Shown piece after piece: positions 1 to 9,847 of a stretch of 64,000 nucleotides of DNA. Each line of letters starts with the position of its first letter. The stretch's first letter is position 1. Made by a program: the position numbers and the translations under genes. The DNA comes from Verrucomicrobiia bacterium (GTDB lineage: Bacteria; Verrucomicrobiota; Verrucomicrobiia; Limisphaerales; JAEYXS01), in NCBI GenBank assembly GCA_036405135.1, contig DASWYF010000013.1, forward strand, positions 248,001 through 312,000, given 5' to 3'. The notes below the pieces were generated by a model that was not told where the DNA came from, made no database searches, and saw only the letters and a list, made by a program, of their open reading frames with translations.

Positions 1-30
1 ATCCAGCCGCTGAGATAACCTTTTTTATTT

Positions 31-63
31 AACCACAGATGGACACAGAGAAACACGGATGGA
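31..63. repeat. 10-bp tandem repeat, three degenerate units
   Basis: Three consecutive 10-bp units read CACAGATGGA, CACAGAGAAA and CACGGATGGA. The same three-unit pattern recurs at 50386-50415, with CGCAG in place of CACAG. It lies just before the first gene. It resembles dispersed chromosomal repeats of some environmental bacteria; I infer host-derived intergenic sequence, with no evidence for a function. Confidence 0.6.
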
Positions 64-81
64 AATGGATAAGGATAAGCG

Positions 82-357
82 ATGAGTGTGCATGTGGTGC
101 CAAATAACGATGACCGGCAGCATTCGGCGGTGAGTTGCTGGTGTGATCCGAAGATTGAATACCTCGATCCTGAGAATGGAATGCCTTATGAGAAAGGCCC
201 GCTAGTGACGCATAATTCAATGGATTGCAGGGAGTCAGTGGAGCGGTTATTAAAAGAGGGTGTGGACAAAGATAAGGACTGGGCCTGTGTGTCAGTTGAA
301 GACGGGGTGTATGATGAGAGCCATCGGTTTCCGATGGAGATGAAAGCGGAGAGTTGA
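82..357 (+). CDS. hypothetical protein (91 aa) upstream of terminase genes
   Basis: I do not recognise this 91-residue protein. It is acidic and soluble, with no membrane segment. It contains scattered cysteines (SCWCDP near residue 20, MDCRES near 48, DWACVS near 68) that could bind metal or be incidental. It begins the plus-strand run that continues with the terminase genes, so a packaging or early virion role is possible by position only. The ATG was chosen because it is the first in frame; a purine-rich stretch (GGATAAGG) lies upstream. Confidence 0.55.
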   Translation: MSVHVVPNNDDRQHSAVSCWCDPKIEYLDPENGMPYEKGPLVTHNSMDCRESVERLLKEGVDKDKDWACVSVEDGVYDESHRFPMEMKAES

Positions 358-405
358 ACCGCGAACTGGTTGCACCAGAGGCCAACACTAACTACGCGAA
401 CGAGT

Positions 406-648
406 ATGGGCAGAGGAAAAAAGATTTTTGATTCGGTGGATATGGTGGATACGTCGGGGTTTACCTCGGGTAAGACGAAGACGTTTTTTGATCTGCATTT
501 TGGGCCGTTGGAGGAGGCGTTGCCGGTCGTTGATGTGGGCGGGTTGAAGATCGAGAGAAATCCCTATATGCCGAAAGACGGTTTTATGGTGGTGAGCGGG
601 ACGGGTGAGGTGGTGATAGGTAAGTTGAGACAGGATGGACAGGATTGA
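406..648 (+). CDS. hypothetical protein (80 aa)
   Basis: Small protein of unknown function. The segment DTSGFTSGKTKTFF is glycine- and serine-rich and looks superficially like a P-loop, but GFTSGKT lacks the normal Walker A spacing and the protein is too short to be a NTPase. An in-frame TTG at 370 would add twelve residues; I prefer the ATG because the extension (HQRPTLTTRTS) looks untranslated. It lies between the first small gene and the probable terminase small subunit, on the same strand. Confidence 0.5.
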   Translation: MGRGKKIFDSVDMVDTSGFTSGKTKTFFDLHFGPLEEALPVVDVGGLKIERNPYMPKDGFMVVSGTGEVVIGKLRQDGQD

Positions 649-708
649 CGAGATGGACTGAAGCGAGGACGAGGACGAGATTGATGGCGGGAGGAGAGAG
701 CAGGAATT

Positions 709-1929
709 GTGGCGGGCAAGAATGATGGAGACAGGACAGAAAATCTTTTTGATGCGAAAGTAAAGAAGCCAGTAGCGGCGGTGCCGCTGCCGGTTGTGGC
801 TGCATCTGCGCCGGTCGGCGACAAGCGACTGGCGGAGTATTTTCCTCCGGGTGTGCGCGAGCCATGGCGGGTGGAGCGGTTTGATCTGCTGGCCGCTGAG
901 TTTGAACTGGAGGAGGGGGAGGTGCCGTCCTGGCACGAAGTCATTCACACGTTCGCGCGTACGTGGTTGATCGTGCGCCGTCTTTATGGCGTGCAGCCGG
1001 TGTTGCTGCCGATGAATGCGAGTGCGGGGGATTACAAGCTCTCCACCATGGCAGAATTGCGGGAGGAGTTAGGTATCTCACAGGACCAGTTAAGGCAGGA
1101 AATTTTGGCGGGAGTGCAGCTTTGGAAGAAGTTCAAGGTGCAGGCGACCGCGCCGGTGGTGGTGGAAGCCAAGCCGCCGGATCAGCCGGTGAATACGCTG
1201 CTGGCGGAAGAACAGATGCTCGAGAGGCATGGTTTTCCCGACCGCATGTTCACGGTGAAGGACCGCAAGCCGGAGGAGAATAGGACGGAGAAGATTTGGT
1301 TTGCGGGAAAGGTTTCGCCATGGCGACCGATGTTGGAGCATCCGGTGGCGGGTGAGATCGCCCGGGAGGCGTTGCAGTGCCTGCTCCTGCAAAAGCGGGT
1401 GGAAGAGAAGATGTATGAGGCGGAGCCTTTGACGCTCGAATACGACAAGGCGAAGAACGAAAAGACCCGCTTGCTGGAGCAGTATAACAAATTGGTGGAG
1501 TCACTGAACAACCTGATGCCGTTCGCCAAGATGGTGGCGCACTCGCAGGACCAGCGGAGCATCCTCAACCTGATCATACAGGGCTGCCAGCAATACTATG
1601 CCGATGGTGAAAACACGATCCTCGATGGCATGAACACGGGGATGGAGATCGAGTGTTTGTTGCGCATGAGCCAGCAGATGCCAGATCCGCGTTATCGGGC
1701 GGACATCGTGGTGATGGTGAACTCGGCACGGGCGGGACTGTTCAATCCGAAATGGACATCGACCATATCGCATCGTTCGTTGAAACGGGTGCAGGAAGCC
1801 TGGCGGGAAACTTACAAGATGCTCGCCAAGGGCGATGAGATTCCGGACCTGTTGAGCGATGATCCGAAGGCGGGTGAGTATCATGACCTCGCCATGGGTG
1901 AAGCGCCGAAGAAAGAAGTGAAGGACTAG
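709..1929 (+). CDS. putative terminase small subunit or packaging protein
   Basis: A 406-residue protein directly upstream of the large terminase, the usual place for the DNA-recognition subunit. Residues about 105-135 (MAELREELGISQDQLRQEILAG) could form a helix-turn-helix. The C-terminal half is charged and predicted helical, with coiled-coil-like stretches around EYDKAKNEKTRLLEQYNKLVES. This is larger than typical small terminases (150-200 residues), so identity rests mainly on position. GTG start with a GGAGGAGAG ribosome site about 10 bases upstream. It could instead be an unrelated early structural protein. Confidence 0.45.
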   Translation: MAGKNDGDRTENLFDAKVKKPVAAVPLPVVAASAPVGDKRLAEYFPPGVREPWRVERFDLLAAEFELEEGEVPSWHEVIHTFARTWLIVRRLYGVQPVLLPMNASAGDYKLSTMAELREELGISQDQLRQEILAGVQLWKKFKVQATAPVVVEAKPPDQPVNTLLAEEQMLERHGFPDRMFTVKDRKPEENRTEKIWFAGKVSPWRPMLEHPVAGEIAREALQCLLLQKRVEEKMYEAEPLTLEYDKAKNEKTRLLEQYNKLVESLNNLMPFAKMVAHSQDQRSILNLIIQGCQQYYADGENTILDGMNTGMEIECLLRMSQQMPDPRYRADIVVMVNSARAGLFNPKWTSTISHRSLKRVQEAWRETYKMLAKGDEIPDLLSDDPKAGEYHDLAMGEAPKKEVKD

Positions 1930-1958
1930 CCGGTAGGGGGAGGAGATCCAGAGGATGA

Positions 1959-3809
1959 GTGCCTGATATTTATGTGCCCGCCATTCCAGCGCGACTGAAG
2001 TTGACGCAGGGAATGGTGGAAGATTTTTTGTGTGACCCGGTGATGGCGGCCAAGGTGCTGCTGGGATATGATCTGGATGTATTCCAGCGCGTGCGCCTAC
2101 GCTATTACTGGTGGGTGGCGGACGTCATCGACGAGTCCGGCTTCAGCACGGGCAAGACGCTGGTGGACTGGATCTACATCCAGTTGCGTTGCATCCTGAT
2201 CACGCACTTCAGCGGCAAGACGCACTGGGCGTCCATCTATTATCCCAACTTCGGTACCGGCAAGCGGTCTTTCTGGGAATACTACTCCAGCACGACTTCC
2301 CCGATCTTCCGGGCGCAACTGGGCAAACTGGATGACGGATTGAGCAGCAACAAGCGGGAGAAAAAGACAAGCGAGGGGGCGGACTGTTTCACCGCTTACT
2401 ATATGTGCGGGGCGAAGGCGTTGCTGCCGGCACCTGATTTCAAGGGTGATGCGAAAGGACAGGCGAGCTTGCGCATCAATACCTTGCTGGTGGAAGAGTG
2501 GCCACACATCGACGCGATGAGCGATGGTATCGACCGACAGCTCATTGGCCGCAGCACGCGGGAGAATTACAACAAGGAGCATCCGATCTGGTGCAATCAC
2601 CGTACGTTCACGGCTCCGGCCAAGCCATCCTCGCACATCTCGACCAAGCGCGTGCGCGTGCATGAGAAGAAGGTCGAGCAGGGCAATACGGATTACGCCG
2701 TGTTGCGCATGAACTACAAGGACTGGAGCCATCGGCCCTGCCACACGGGCAAGAGTTTCCGGGAGGAGTTCTGCGACATGAAGGCCATCAACCACATGAA
2801 GGCCAATCTGCCGGTGGTGGAATTCTTGGGTGAAGGTCTGGGCGTGCGGGACATCGACGGCCGCGGCTGGTATTCCGATGAAGTGATCAATCCCTGCATC
2901 AAAGCGGGGACGGCACTGGGGTTGATGCCCGTGGTGAGCCGGTCGAGCGATACATGGGATTCAGCGCATACGTTTTATTTTCTCGGCGTAGATCCAGCTC
3001 CGGCACAGGGACAGAAGAGCGATGACGGGGCGATGATGATCTTGCGAGCCAGGCCAAAGCAGGTGCGACTGGCACCGCCGACACGCCTAGGGGAAGAAGT
3101 GGTTTATCCTCGGGAAATCAGCGGTTGGGATATCGCGCCGATCTGGGCGAAGAAAGTGCGTTCGGCGCGGGCGGATGAGTGGAGCGGGATCATCCACAAA
3201 GAACACAAATCATGGCGGTTCACAAAGATCATGATGGATTATGGCGGCGGTGGCCAGTGGGTGTGGCCGCATCTCAAGGCGATCGACCAGTTGATCGACG
3301 GGCAGAAGGTGGAATGCCGTCCCATAGCGACCGTGTATGACCATGATGTGCAAAGCAGCATCGCAGACTTGGTGCTGTTGATGTGCTATCGAGGGGATGT
3401 GGAGTTGCGTCGCAAGTGGCCGGAATTGTCCGGTGACGATAATCTGGTGGATGTGCTGCATGGACAATTGCGGGACGCGATGCTGCTGGAACAGCTGCCT
3501 TTAATCGCAGAAAAAAAGGAATGGGATGAGTCGGAGTTGAAGAAGCTGACGCCACCCCAATTGGAATTGTTGGAGACGCTGGGCATCCTGCTGGACGAGT
3601 TCGGGCTGGTGGTGGTGGCGACCGATGAGGAGGGCAATTACATCACCACGTCCCGCGGGGCCAAGCAGTATTCCACCAAGGACAAGAAGGATTTTGTCAG
3701 CGCGCTTTACATGGCACTGGGAGGGTTTTCCATCTGGCTGGCCGGTCTGCAATTCAACGGAAACAACGGTGGCCGGGGCGGTGGATTTGGGGGAGCCAAG
3801 CGGACTTGA
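1959..3809 (+). CDS. terL: terminase large subunit (packaging ATPase-nuclease)
   Basis: Motor that translocates phage DNA into the prohead and cuts it. An ATPase-type P-loop SGFSTGKT occupies residues 60-67, a hydrophobic Walker B-like strand with acidic pair (INTLLVEEW) lies at 173-181, and a C-terminal RNase H-like nuclease is suggested by FLGVDPAP (Asp345), the later MMDYGG strand and DDNLVDVLHGQLRDA. The 616-residue length is normal. The P-loop is divergent, so assignment rests on combined motif order and on the portal gene downstream. GTG start; an ATG four bases earlier runs at once into a stop. Its stop codon overlaps the first regulatory box pair. Confidence 0.75.
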   Translation: MPDIYVPAIPARLKLTQGMVEDFLCDPVMAAKVLLGYDLDVFQRVRLRYYWWVADVIDESGFSTGKTLVDWIYIQLRCILITHFSGKTHWASIYYPNFGTGKRSFWEYYSSTTSPIFRAQLGKLDDGLSSNKREKKTSEGADCFTAYYMCGAKALLPAPDFKGDAKGQASLRINTLLVEEWPHIDAMSDGIDRQLIGRSTRENYNKEHPIWCNHRTFTAPAKPSSHISTKRVRVHEKKVEQGNTDYAVLRMNYKDWSHRPCHTGKSFREEFCDMKAINHMKANLPVVEFLGEGLGVRDIDGRGWYSDEVINPCIKAGTALGLMPVVSRSSDTWDSAHTFYFLGVDPAPAQGQKSDDGAMMILRARPKQVRLAPPTRLGEEVVYPREISGWDIAPIWAKKVRSARADEWSGIIHKEHKSWRFTKIMMDYGGGGQWVWPHLKAIDQLIDGQKVECRPIATVYDHDVQSSIADLVLLMCYRGDVELRRKWPELSGDDNLVDVLHGQLRDAMLLEQLPLIAEKKEWDESELKKLTPPQLELLETLGILLDEFGLVVVATDEEGNYITTSRGAKQYSTKDKKDFVSALYMALGGFSIWLAGLQFNGNNGGRGGGFGGAKRT

Positions 3810-3844
3810 CCATAAAATATGGAGTTCCATTAGAAATGGTTGAC
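3806..3844 (+). promoter_or_regulatory. paired 13-bp operator-like boxes before the portal gene
   Basis: Box CCATAAAATATGG at 3810-3822 follows TTGAC. A second box, CCATTAGAAATGG, at 3827-3839 is 17 bp away centre to centre and is followed by another TTGAC at 3840-3844. Both boxes are inverted repeats (CCAT...ATGG). The terL stop codon lies inside the first TTGAC. No good -10 hexamer follows at 16-18 bp, so this may be a repressor site rather than a simple promoter. Confidence 0.7.
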
Positions 3845-3894
3845 GGTGCGGGGGATTTGTGGTGCTTTGGTAGAGGGGAGACGGCAACGCATTT

Positions 3895-5289
3895 ATGGCT
3901 CCCAAGAAAACCGGCCCCGAACCATCTCCATTCAGTGAGAGCCGGATGTTGGATGCAATCTCGGTCCTGATCCAAGCAGGGGGCAATCGTCCGATGCCGG
4001 TGATGCCGATCGCGCATGGCCGCAACCGAACGCTGTGCGGGGTAGGAGCGGGGGACAAGACGATCACTTTCAAGGGGCTGGACCGCAAGTTTTCCCCGAA
4101 CAGTGTGGAGGAAAGCATCGTGCTGGCGCGTGACTGGAGTGAACGCGTGCCGTTGCTCAACCTGATCGTGGAGACGAAGATCTCCTTCTGGGATTATGGT
4201 TTTGCGGTGGTGCCGGAGACGCCGGGTGAGGATTGGGACAAATGGTGGCGGGCGAATGGCCGTCGCGTCTGCGAGTTCAAAGACGAGGTGTGGGAGGACT
4301 GGATGCGGGTGGATACGGGGGTGATGTTCTGGAACACGGAGGAAGACTGGGGACCGCTGACGTTGCGGGCGGAGCAGTGCGAATACTCGGATGCGTTCGG
4401 CAAGCCCAAGCTGAAGTTCCGGCATGGCCTGTCCGAGAAACAGATCCGCGAATTGAAGGCGGACAAGCGGCGTTTTGAGGGTGGCAAGGTGGAACTGAGG
4501 AACACCGCCGAAGAGGGATTCGAAGTCTGGAAACGGCAGCGCAAGGGTGAAGGCTTTGGCAAGCCGCGTCTGCACGGGCTGTTCGATGCGTGCGCGACCT
4601 ATGACAGTCTGGAGAAGGGGGAGAATCTGTTGGGATTGCTGCACCGCCTGGTGCAACGGCATCACCGGCTGGGTTATGAGATCACCAATGGTGTGTATGC
4701 CGGTACCAGCAACCAGCATTGGGATCTGAAGCGGTGGCAGGACATCGAGAAATTTTTCAAAAACCTGTTCGGAGTGGTGGAGACGAGCGGCAACCATGAT
4801 CACAAGATCGAATTCATCACGGCACCGACCGAGTATTACAAAGAGGACAAGTGGAAGGGCATCATCCGGCGCATGCTGGACTGGGCCGGACCGATAGGCT
4901 GGGCGATGTTCAAGGATACGTTGTCCTCGAACATGATCGCGATGGCAGAACCGCTGGCCGTCCTCGAGCGGGAAAAACTGCGGTGGATCCTGATGCGCGT
5001 GCTGCAGGAGGGGTTCAAAGCGCCGCCGTGCAAGATCACTTGGAACAGCCAGTGTTTCCGGGATGCGCGAATCGCGGCGGAGCTGATGAAGTTCGGTGTC
5101 TCGAGCGGAGCGGTTTCCATCCCGACCTATCATGAGTATATGGGCGTGGATACGGACAAGGAACGTCTGCGCAAAAAGAAGGACCATGAGGAGAAGGACA
5201 TCTGGCGTCCGGTCTATGATGCGGCACATGGCGATCCGGAAGGACGTCCGGCGGGGACAGCAGATGCGGATCGCAATTCCGGCAAGTGA
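3895..5289 (+). CDS. putative portal protein
   Basis: A 464-residue protein immediately after the large terminase, where the portal ring protein normally lies. The sequence has the mixed helical, tryptophan-rich character of portals, e.g. LLNLIVETKISFWDYGFAVVPE near residue 95 and a central SLEKGENLLGLLHRLVQRH. The C-terminal part (YHEYMGVDTDKERLRKKKDHEE, read in two pieces) resembles the charged clip or crown tail of DUF935/Mu gp29-type portals. It would form the dodecameric DNA channel. No catalytic motif. Position is stronger evidence than sequence. ATG with GAGGGGAG upstream. Confidence 0.6.
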   Translation: MAPKKTGPEPSPFSESRMLDAISVLIQAGGNRPMPVMPIAHGRNRTLCGVGAGDKTITFKGLDRKFSPNSVEESIVLARDWSERVPLLNLIVETKISFWDYGFAVVPETPGEDWDKWWRANGRRVCEFKDEVWEDWMRVDTGVMFWNTEEDWGPLTLRAEQCEYSDAFGKPKLKFRHGLSEKQIRELKADKRRFEGGKVELRNTAEEGFEVWKRQRKGEGFGKPRLHGLFDACATYDSLEKGENLLGLLHRLVQRHHRLGYEITNGVYAGTSNQHWDLKRWQDIEKFFKNLFGVVETSGNHDHKIEFITAPTEYYKEDKWKGIIRRMLDWAGPIGWAMFKDTLSSNMIAMAEPLAVLEREKLRWILMRVLQEGFKAPPCKITWNSQCFRDARIAAELMKFGVSSGAVSIPTYHEYMGVDTDKERLRKKKDHEEKDIWRPVYDAAHGDPEGRPAGTADADRNSGK

Positions 5290-5331
5290 TTTTGATTTAG
5301 GCGGAAAAGGGGGAGGAGGAGACAGGGTTAG

Positions 5332-8300
5332 ATGGCCAGTTTAAAAGCGACAACAGGAACAAAGTTCACCTCTGCACAGGCGGCGCAGAATCCAAACGAC
5401 CTCATGAGGCGGGTGGAGGTGGATGAGTTGTTGGCGGGCAAAGCTTCAGCCGAACAGGACTGGAGCTATCTGGACATCTATGATTTCGAATCGGGCATCA
5501 AGAATGTCTTCCCTAATTACGTCCAAGATTCCGCAACGGTCACCTGGTCGGAAACTTTGGGGGTTCGGCGGGCGTCCGTGCGCGTGGCGGATGAAGGCGG
5601 GTTAAGTGTATCGGAAGCGGGGCTGGCGGTCGTTTTCGGTACGGGAGCCAATGACGTGGCGCGAGGGAATCATACCCATGCGCAGTTGCATGCGGCTCTC
5701 ACCTTGGCAGCGAGCCAGACGCTGGCGATGAGCCTTAACGGGCAGGAACTGACCGCCGACCTGCGTTTTGTAGCGGAAGGTTTGAGCGTCAGTGACAGCG
5801 GTGTGCGGCTGGTCTTTGGTGGTGGCCACAACGAAGTGGCACGAGGCGACCACACGCATGAAGGTCTGCATGCGGCCTTGACGCTGACGGCGAGTCAATC
5901 GCTGACGATGAGTCTGAGCGGGCAGGAACTTTCCGCCGCTTTGCGGGTGGCTGCGAACGGGGCATTGCTGATCGCTGAAAGCGGTGTGAGTGTCGCCTTT
6001 GGCACGGGCCATTATCAGGTGGCGCGAGGTGATCATACCCATGCGGGGTTGGATCAAGTTCATGCGCCGTTGACGCTGGCGGCGAGCCAGACGCTGGCGA
6101 TGAGCCTGGCAGGGCAGGAACTGACGGCGAGTGTGCGGCTTGCTTCAGGTGGTGGGCTGGGTGCGAATGAAAGCGGGGTGCGCGTGATGCTGCCGGAAGG
6201 CAGTGGCTTGTCGCTGAACAATTACGGACTGTCCGTGCTGTTCGGTACCGGGGCGAATGCCGTGGCGCGAGGAAATCATACCCATGCGCAGTTGCACGCG
6301 GCCTTGACGCTGGCTCCCAGTGCGTCTCTGTCGATGAGCCTGACGGGGCAGCAGTTGACGGCGGGATTGAAGATCGCGGCGGATGGTGCCTTGGCGGTGG
6401 GTGAGAGCGGTGTCGGGGTGATTTTCGGAACGGGCCATGATGAGGCGGCCAGAGGCGACCACACGCATGAAGGGTTGCATGCGGCGGTGACGGTGGCGAA
6501 CAGCAACTCGCTGACCTTGAGCCTGAATGTGCAGGCGTTGACGGGTGCTGTGCGGCTCAGCAATTCACCGAGTCCGGGTGAGGGGCTGCTACGTTCCACC
6601 TCGTCGGGTTTGGTAGTGGTGCTGGGTGAGAGCGGCACACAGGCGGCGCGAGGTGACCATACGCACAGTTCGGCTTCGGATGTGCTGGGCGGTTTCATGT
6701 CGGCAGCCGACAAGGCGAAACTGGACAGCCTCAGCAATCTGGAAGTGCAGGACACGGCCTCTTTGCAGCTCGTCTATGAGAGCGGGGTGTTGAACGGGGT
6801 GGTGCGGCATGGTGCAGGACTGGACATCACCGAGGCGGGGCTGGTGTGGTCGCCGGGACTGGAAGATTCCTCCACGGTGAGGTTGAGGTACCAGACGAAC
6901 AAGCTGAAGGCAGAAATCCTCTTCGGTGCGGGCCTGATGATCGGAGAGAGCGGGTTGCAAGTGAATCCGGCCTATATCACGTCGTCCAATCTGCAACTGG
7001 CGGATACGGCCCCGCCGACATTGGTGGTGGGCCAAGTGCCCGCGGTGGGAGTTTCCACGCGGGCGATGCGGGCCGATGCGAAACCCGGTCTGCCGGGACT
7101 GGCCACCAGTGCGGCGCATGGCTTCCAAGACATGGAAGACAAACGCCGTTGGGATTTCAGCCACATCGGCGGATTCAATGGAGCGGTGACCGGCATCGAG
7201 ATCGACTGCCAGCGGGAGCTGATCTACTTCATCGGTGACTTCACCAAGTATGGGAATGTGGGGATCACGCGCATCGCGGCGGTGAAATTCAACGGCATGC
7301 TGGATCCGCTGTTCGCGCCCGCAGACAGTTTCGGATCGCGACCGGGCCATATCAAGCTGCACAGCAGCGGCGACATCTTGGTGGGTGGCGCGACCGGAAA
7401 GATCTCCTATCGCGGCGGCTCGGCGCAATGGTTGCACCGGTTGGACCGCAAAGCGAACCCGGTGAGCGGGTTTGCCTCACCGCCGACCATCGCCTTTTCC
7501 GGGGGCGACCAGATGCTTTCCCTTGCGCCCTTGAGTGACGGCACGATCATCGCCCAGAGCTGGGAAACGGTGCGGCACATGACGGCGATGGGTGCCACGA
7601 TGACGACAAAGAACGGTACGGCGAACGTGCATCACGCGGTCGCGGACGGTACCGCCGTCTATCTGATGAGCCGCCGGGCCTCCGTGTTCAACAGTGTCAC
7701 CAATCCGCGGGCGATCAAGAAGCTGGATTATTCTGCCGGGAGCGGGGCGGTCTTCAGCGGCTGGACCACGGGGGCGGGTGTGGGGGGTGAAGCCAATGCG
7801 GCCTATGCGATCCTGTCGCCCAAGGGTGATTTCCTCATCGCCGCCAACTCGTTGACCTCGGAGAACGGCGGCGGCAGCAGTTATGCGTGGAACGGCGGGA
7901 GTCCGACGAAGCACACGGGGCTTTACAAGATCCGCAAGGACGGCAGTGAAGCTCCAGACTGGAACATAGACATGGTGGTGCAGACGGACTGGCCGCGTCC
8001 GTTGGCAGTGGACAGCCATGGGAGGGTGTATTTCACGGGCGACATCACGTCCATCAATGGAACTGCGGTCACGCCATGGCGGTTGTATCGCGTGAATGCG
8101 AACGGTGGCGGCCTCGTTGAGTTCGCTGGATTCAACGGGCAGGTGCATGACGCCAAGCTGGTGGGCGATGATCATCTGGTCGTGGCGGGTGCCTTCACCC
8201 AATACGGCATCCTGCCGGCAGCCCGTGTATTGTTCATGGATGCGGATGGGCGGGCCACGCCCTGCATCCCGGTGTGCAAGCCGACGAAGTTCGAGAAGCG

Positions 8301-9846
8301 GAGCATCACGGCAGCCAGTGCGCCCACGGAACTGGAGATGGTCTGCGGCAAACGGTTTCTGGCGGTCGAGTTCGACGTGGCTGCGCCGGTGTATGCACCC
8401 TACATCCACAAGGTGGTCGTCAGCCGCGACCATGTCAGCGATGGGGAGAGCGTGCTGATGCAGTTCGACATGCCCGGCAGCACGGAGGTGACGATCGAGA
8501 TCTACGACAACGTGATCAGCGGTCTGCCGTTGCTCAGTTTCGCGGGCAAGTCCGGAGCGGTGCCGTTGTTCTGTGAGATCCGTTTCGAGCCCGATACCAA
8601 GACCTGGCGGCTGATGTCCCTGGGTTATCTGGCCGACGCCGGTGGTGATTATGTGGCGAAGGCCGGCGACACGATGTCCGGGCATCTGACGTTGAGCGGC
8701 AACCCGGTGAGCGGATTGCATGCGGTGCCGAAGCAGTATGCCGATCTGAAACTCGCGCTGACCGGCGGGACATTGAGCGGTCCGTTGACCTTCAGCGGCA
8801 CCACGCATGGCGGCCTCGCGTTGGTGAACCTGACCTTGGCGGAACGGGATGCGCTGGCAGTCAAGCCGGTGGGTTGCACGATCTGGAACTCGACCAACGG
8901 GCGGATGGAAGTCTGGAACGGCAGCGTCTGGCAGAACTTCGCCCTCTCCACCGCCGCCTATGCCCTTTACAAGGAAAACGGTGCGGGAGCTGAACTGTAT
9001 GCGCTGGGGGCGAACTCGGTCGCGTTAGGTGCGTATGGACAGGCGACGGGTGAGGCGTCGATCGTGTTCGGTTCCAACCTGTATATGGCGGCGAACGGGG
9101 CCACTGGAGCAAGGAGTTTTGCCGGAGCGGGCAGCAGCCTGACCGCCTCGGGCATCAACTCGGTGGCGCTGGGTGGATTCACGAACCAGTCGCTGGGCAG
9201 CAACTGCGTGGTGCTGGGCGGGAACGGGAATGCGAATTACGGCCAGAACAGCGGCATGGTGGGTGGCCTTGGAAACACCCTAGCGGCCCCGCAAGGGGCG
9301 ATCATCGGTGGCATCTACAACTTTGCGTTCTCCAGCGACTCGAGATGCGGTGTGGTGCTGGGCGGGGTGGGTGCATGGGCTGACCAATTCGGCGAGATCA
9401 CCTCGGCCAATGTGCTGAACGAAGGGGCTTTGTGGTGGCAGGGAATCAGTGCGCAGAACTCCAGCATCACGATAACAGGGAAAACCGCGGATGCCACCCC
9501 GACCCAGATCGGGCCGCATGAGTATCGTGCCCGCCAAGCCATCATCTTCCGCCGTCCGGCCAGCGTCTGGAAAATGAGAGGGGAGATCATCGCCCGCACG
9601 GCGGACATTGTGAAGATATGGGAACTGTCGTTCGCGATGAAATGCGCCGGGAGCATCGCGGGAACCGTGATGCTGGGCACGCCGACGGTCACGCCCATGG
9701 TGGAGGAGGCCGGTTCGGAAGACTGGGAAGTCGGGCTGACGATCAAAGGCACCACGGGCGAACTGGAAATCACCGTCACGGGTGCGGCAGCGACGGACAT
9801 CTCGTGGGCGGGTGTCATCCAGATCCTGAAGCACTGGAGATATTGA
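5332..9846 (+). CDS. large composite tail fibre or adhesin (1504 aa)
   Basis: Host-contact structural protein built from several repeat types. Residues about 110-445 hold six copies of a G(D/N)HTH motif spaced roughly 60-80 residues apart (near 112, 172, 232, 312, 375 and 440); HxH motifs of this kind coordinate metal in trimeric fibres such as T4 gp37. Residues about 600-970 resemble a beta-propeller of delta-60-like repeats (LIYFIGDFTKYG, HLVVAGAFTQYG). Near 1110 comes AGDTMSGHLTLSG, typical of phage fibres, and about 1223-1326 has YadA-head-like repeats (NSVALGAYGQATG, NSVALGGFTNQS). It sits between the portal and a glycosyltransferase, earlier than usual for a fibre gene. Confidence 0.8.
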   Translation: MASLKATTGTKFTSAQAAQNPNDLMRRVEVDELLAGKASAEQDWSYLDIYDFESGIKNVFPNYVQDSATVTWSETLGVRRASVRVADEGGLSVSEAGLAVVFGTGANDVARGNHTHAQLHAALTLAASQTLAMSLNGQELTADLRFVAEGLSVSDSGVRLVFGGGHNEVARGDHTHEGLHAALTLTASQSLTMSLSGQELSAALRVAANGALLIAESGVSVAFGTGHYQVARGDHTHAGLDQVHAPLTLAASQTLAMSLAGQELTASVRLASGGGLGANESGVRVMLPEGSGLSLNNYGLSVLFGTGANAVARGNHTHAQLHAALTLAPSASLSMSLTGQQLTAGLKIAADGALAVGESGVGVIFGTGHDEAARGDHTHEGLHAAVTVANSNSLTLSLNVQALTGAVRLSNSPSPGEGLLRSTSSGLVVVLGESGTQAARGDHTHSSASDVLGGFMSAADKAKLDSLSNLEVQDTASLQLVYESGVLNGVVRHGAGLDITEAGLVWSPGLEDSSTVRLRYQTNKLKAEILFGAGLMIGESGLQVNPAYITSSNLQLADTAPPTLVVGQVPAVGVSTRAMRADAKPGLPGLATSAAHGFQDMEDKRRWDFSHIGGFNGAVTGIEIDCQRELIYFIGDFTKYGNVGITRIAAVKFNGMLDPLFAPADSFGSRPGHIKLHSSGDILVGGATGKISYRGGSAQWLHRLDRKANPVSGFASPPTIAFSGGDQMLSLAPLSDGTIIAQSWETVRHMTAMGATMTTKNGTANVHHAVADGTAVYLMSRRASVFNSVTNPRAIKKLDYSAGSGAVFSGWTTGAGVGGEANAAYAILSPKGDFLIAANSLTSENGGGSSYAWNGGSPTKHTGLYKIRKDGSEAPDWNIDMVVQTDWPRPLAVDSHGRVYFTGDITSINGTAVTPWRLYRVNANGGGLVEFAGFNGQVHDAKLVGDDHLVVAGAFTQYGILPAARVLFMDADGRATPCIPVCKPTKFEKRSITAASAPTELEMVCGKRFLAVEFDVAAPVYAPYIHKVVVSRDHVSDGESVLMQFDMPGSTEVTIEIYDNVISGLPLLSFAGKSGAVPLFCEIRFEPDTKTWRLMSLGYLADAGGDYVAKAGDTMSGHLTLSGNPVSGLHAVPKQYADLKLALTGGTLSGPLTFSGTTHGGLALVNLTLAERDALAVKPVGCTIWNSTNGRMEVWNGSVWQNFALSTAAYALYKENGAGAELYALGANSVALGAYGQATGEASIVFGSNLYMAANGATGARSFAGAGSSLTASGINSVALGGFTNQSLGSNCVVLGGNGNANYGQNSGMVGGLGNTLAAPQGAIIGGIYNFAFSSDSRCGVVLGGVGAWADQFGEITSANVLNEGALWWQGISAQNSSITITGKTADATPTQIGPHEYRARQAIIFRRPASVWKMRGEIIARTADIVKIWELSFAMKCAGSIAGTVMLGTPTVTPMVEEAGSEDWEVGLTIKGTTGELEITVTGAAATDISWAGVIQILKHWRY

Positions 9847-9847
9847 G

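Noticed and set aside
406-648. GFTSGKT in the 80-residue protein as a P-loop
   Set aside because: Spacing does not match GxxxxGK(S/T), and the protein is too small for a NTPase fold.
3754-5229. 491-codon antisense frame opposite the portal gene
   Set aside because: No motif, antisense-type composition, and it would require overlapping the terL end and a regulatory box pair.
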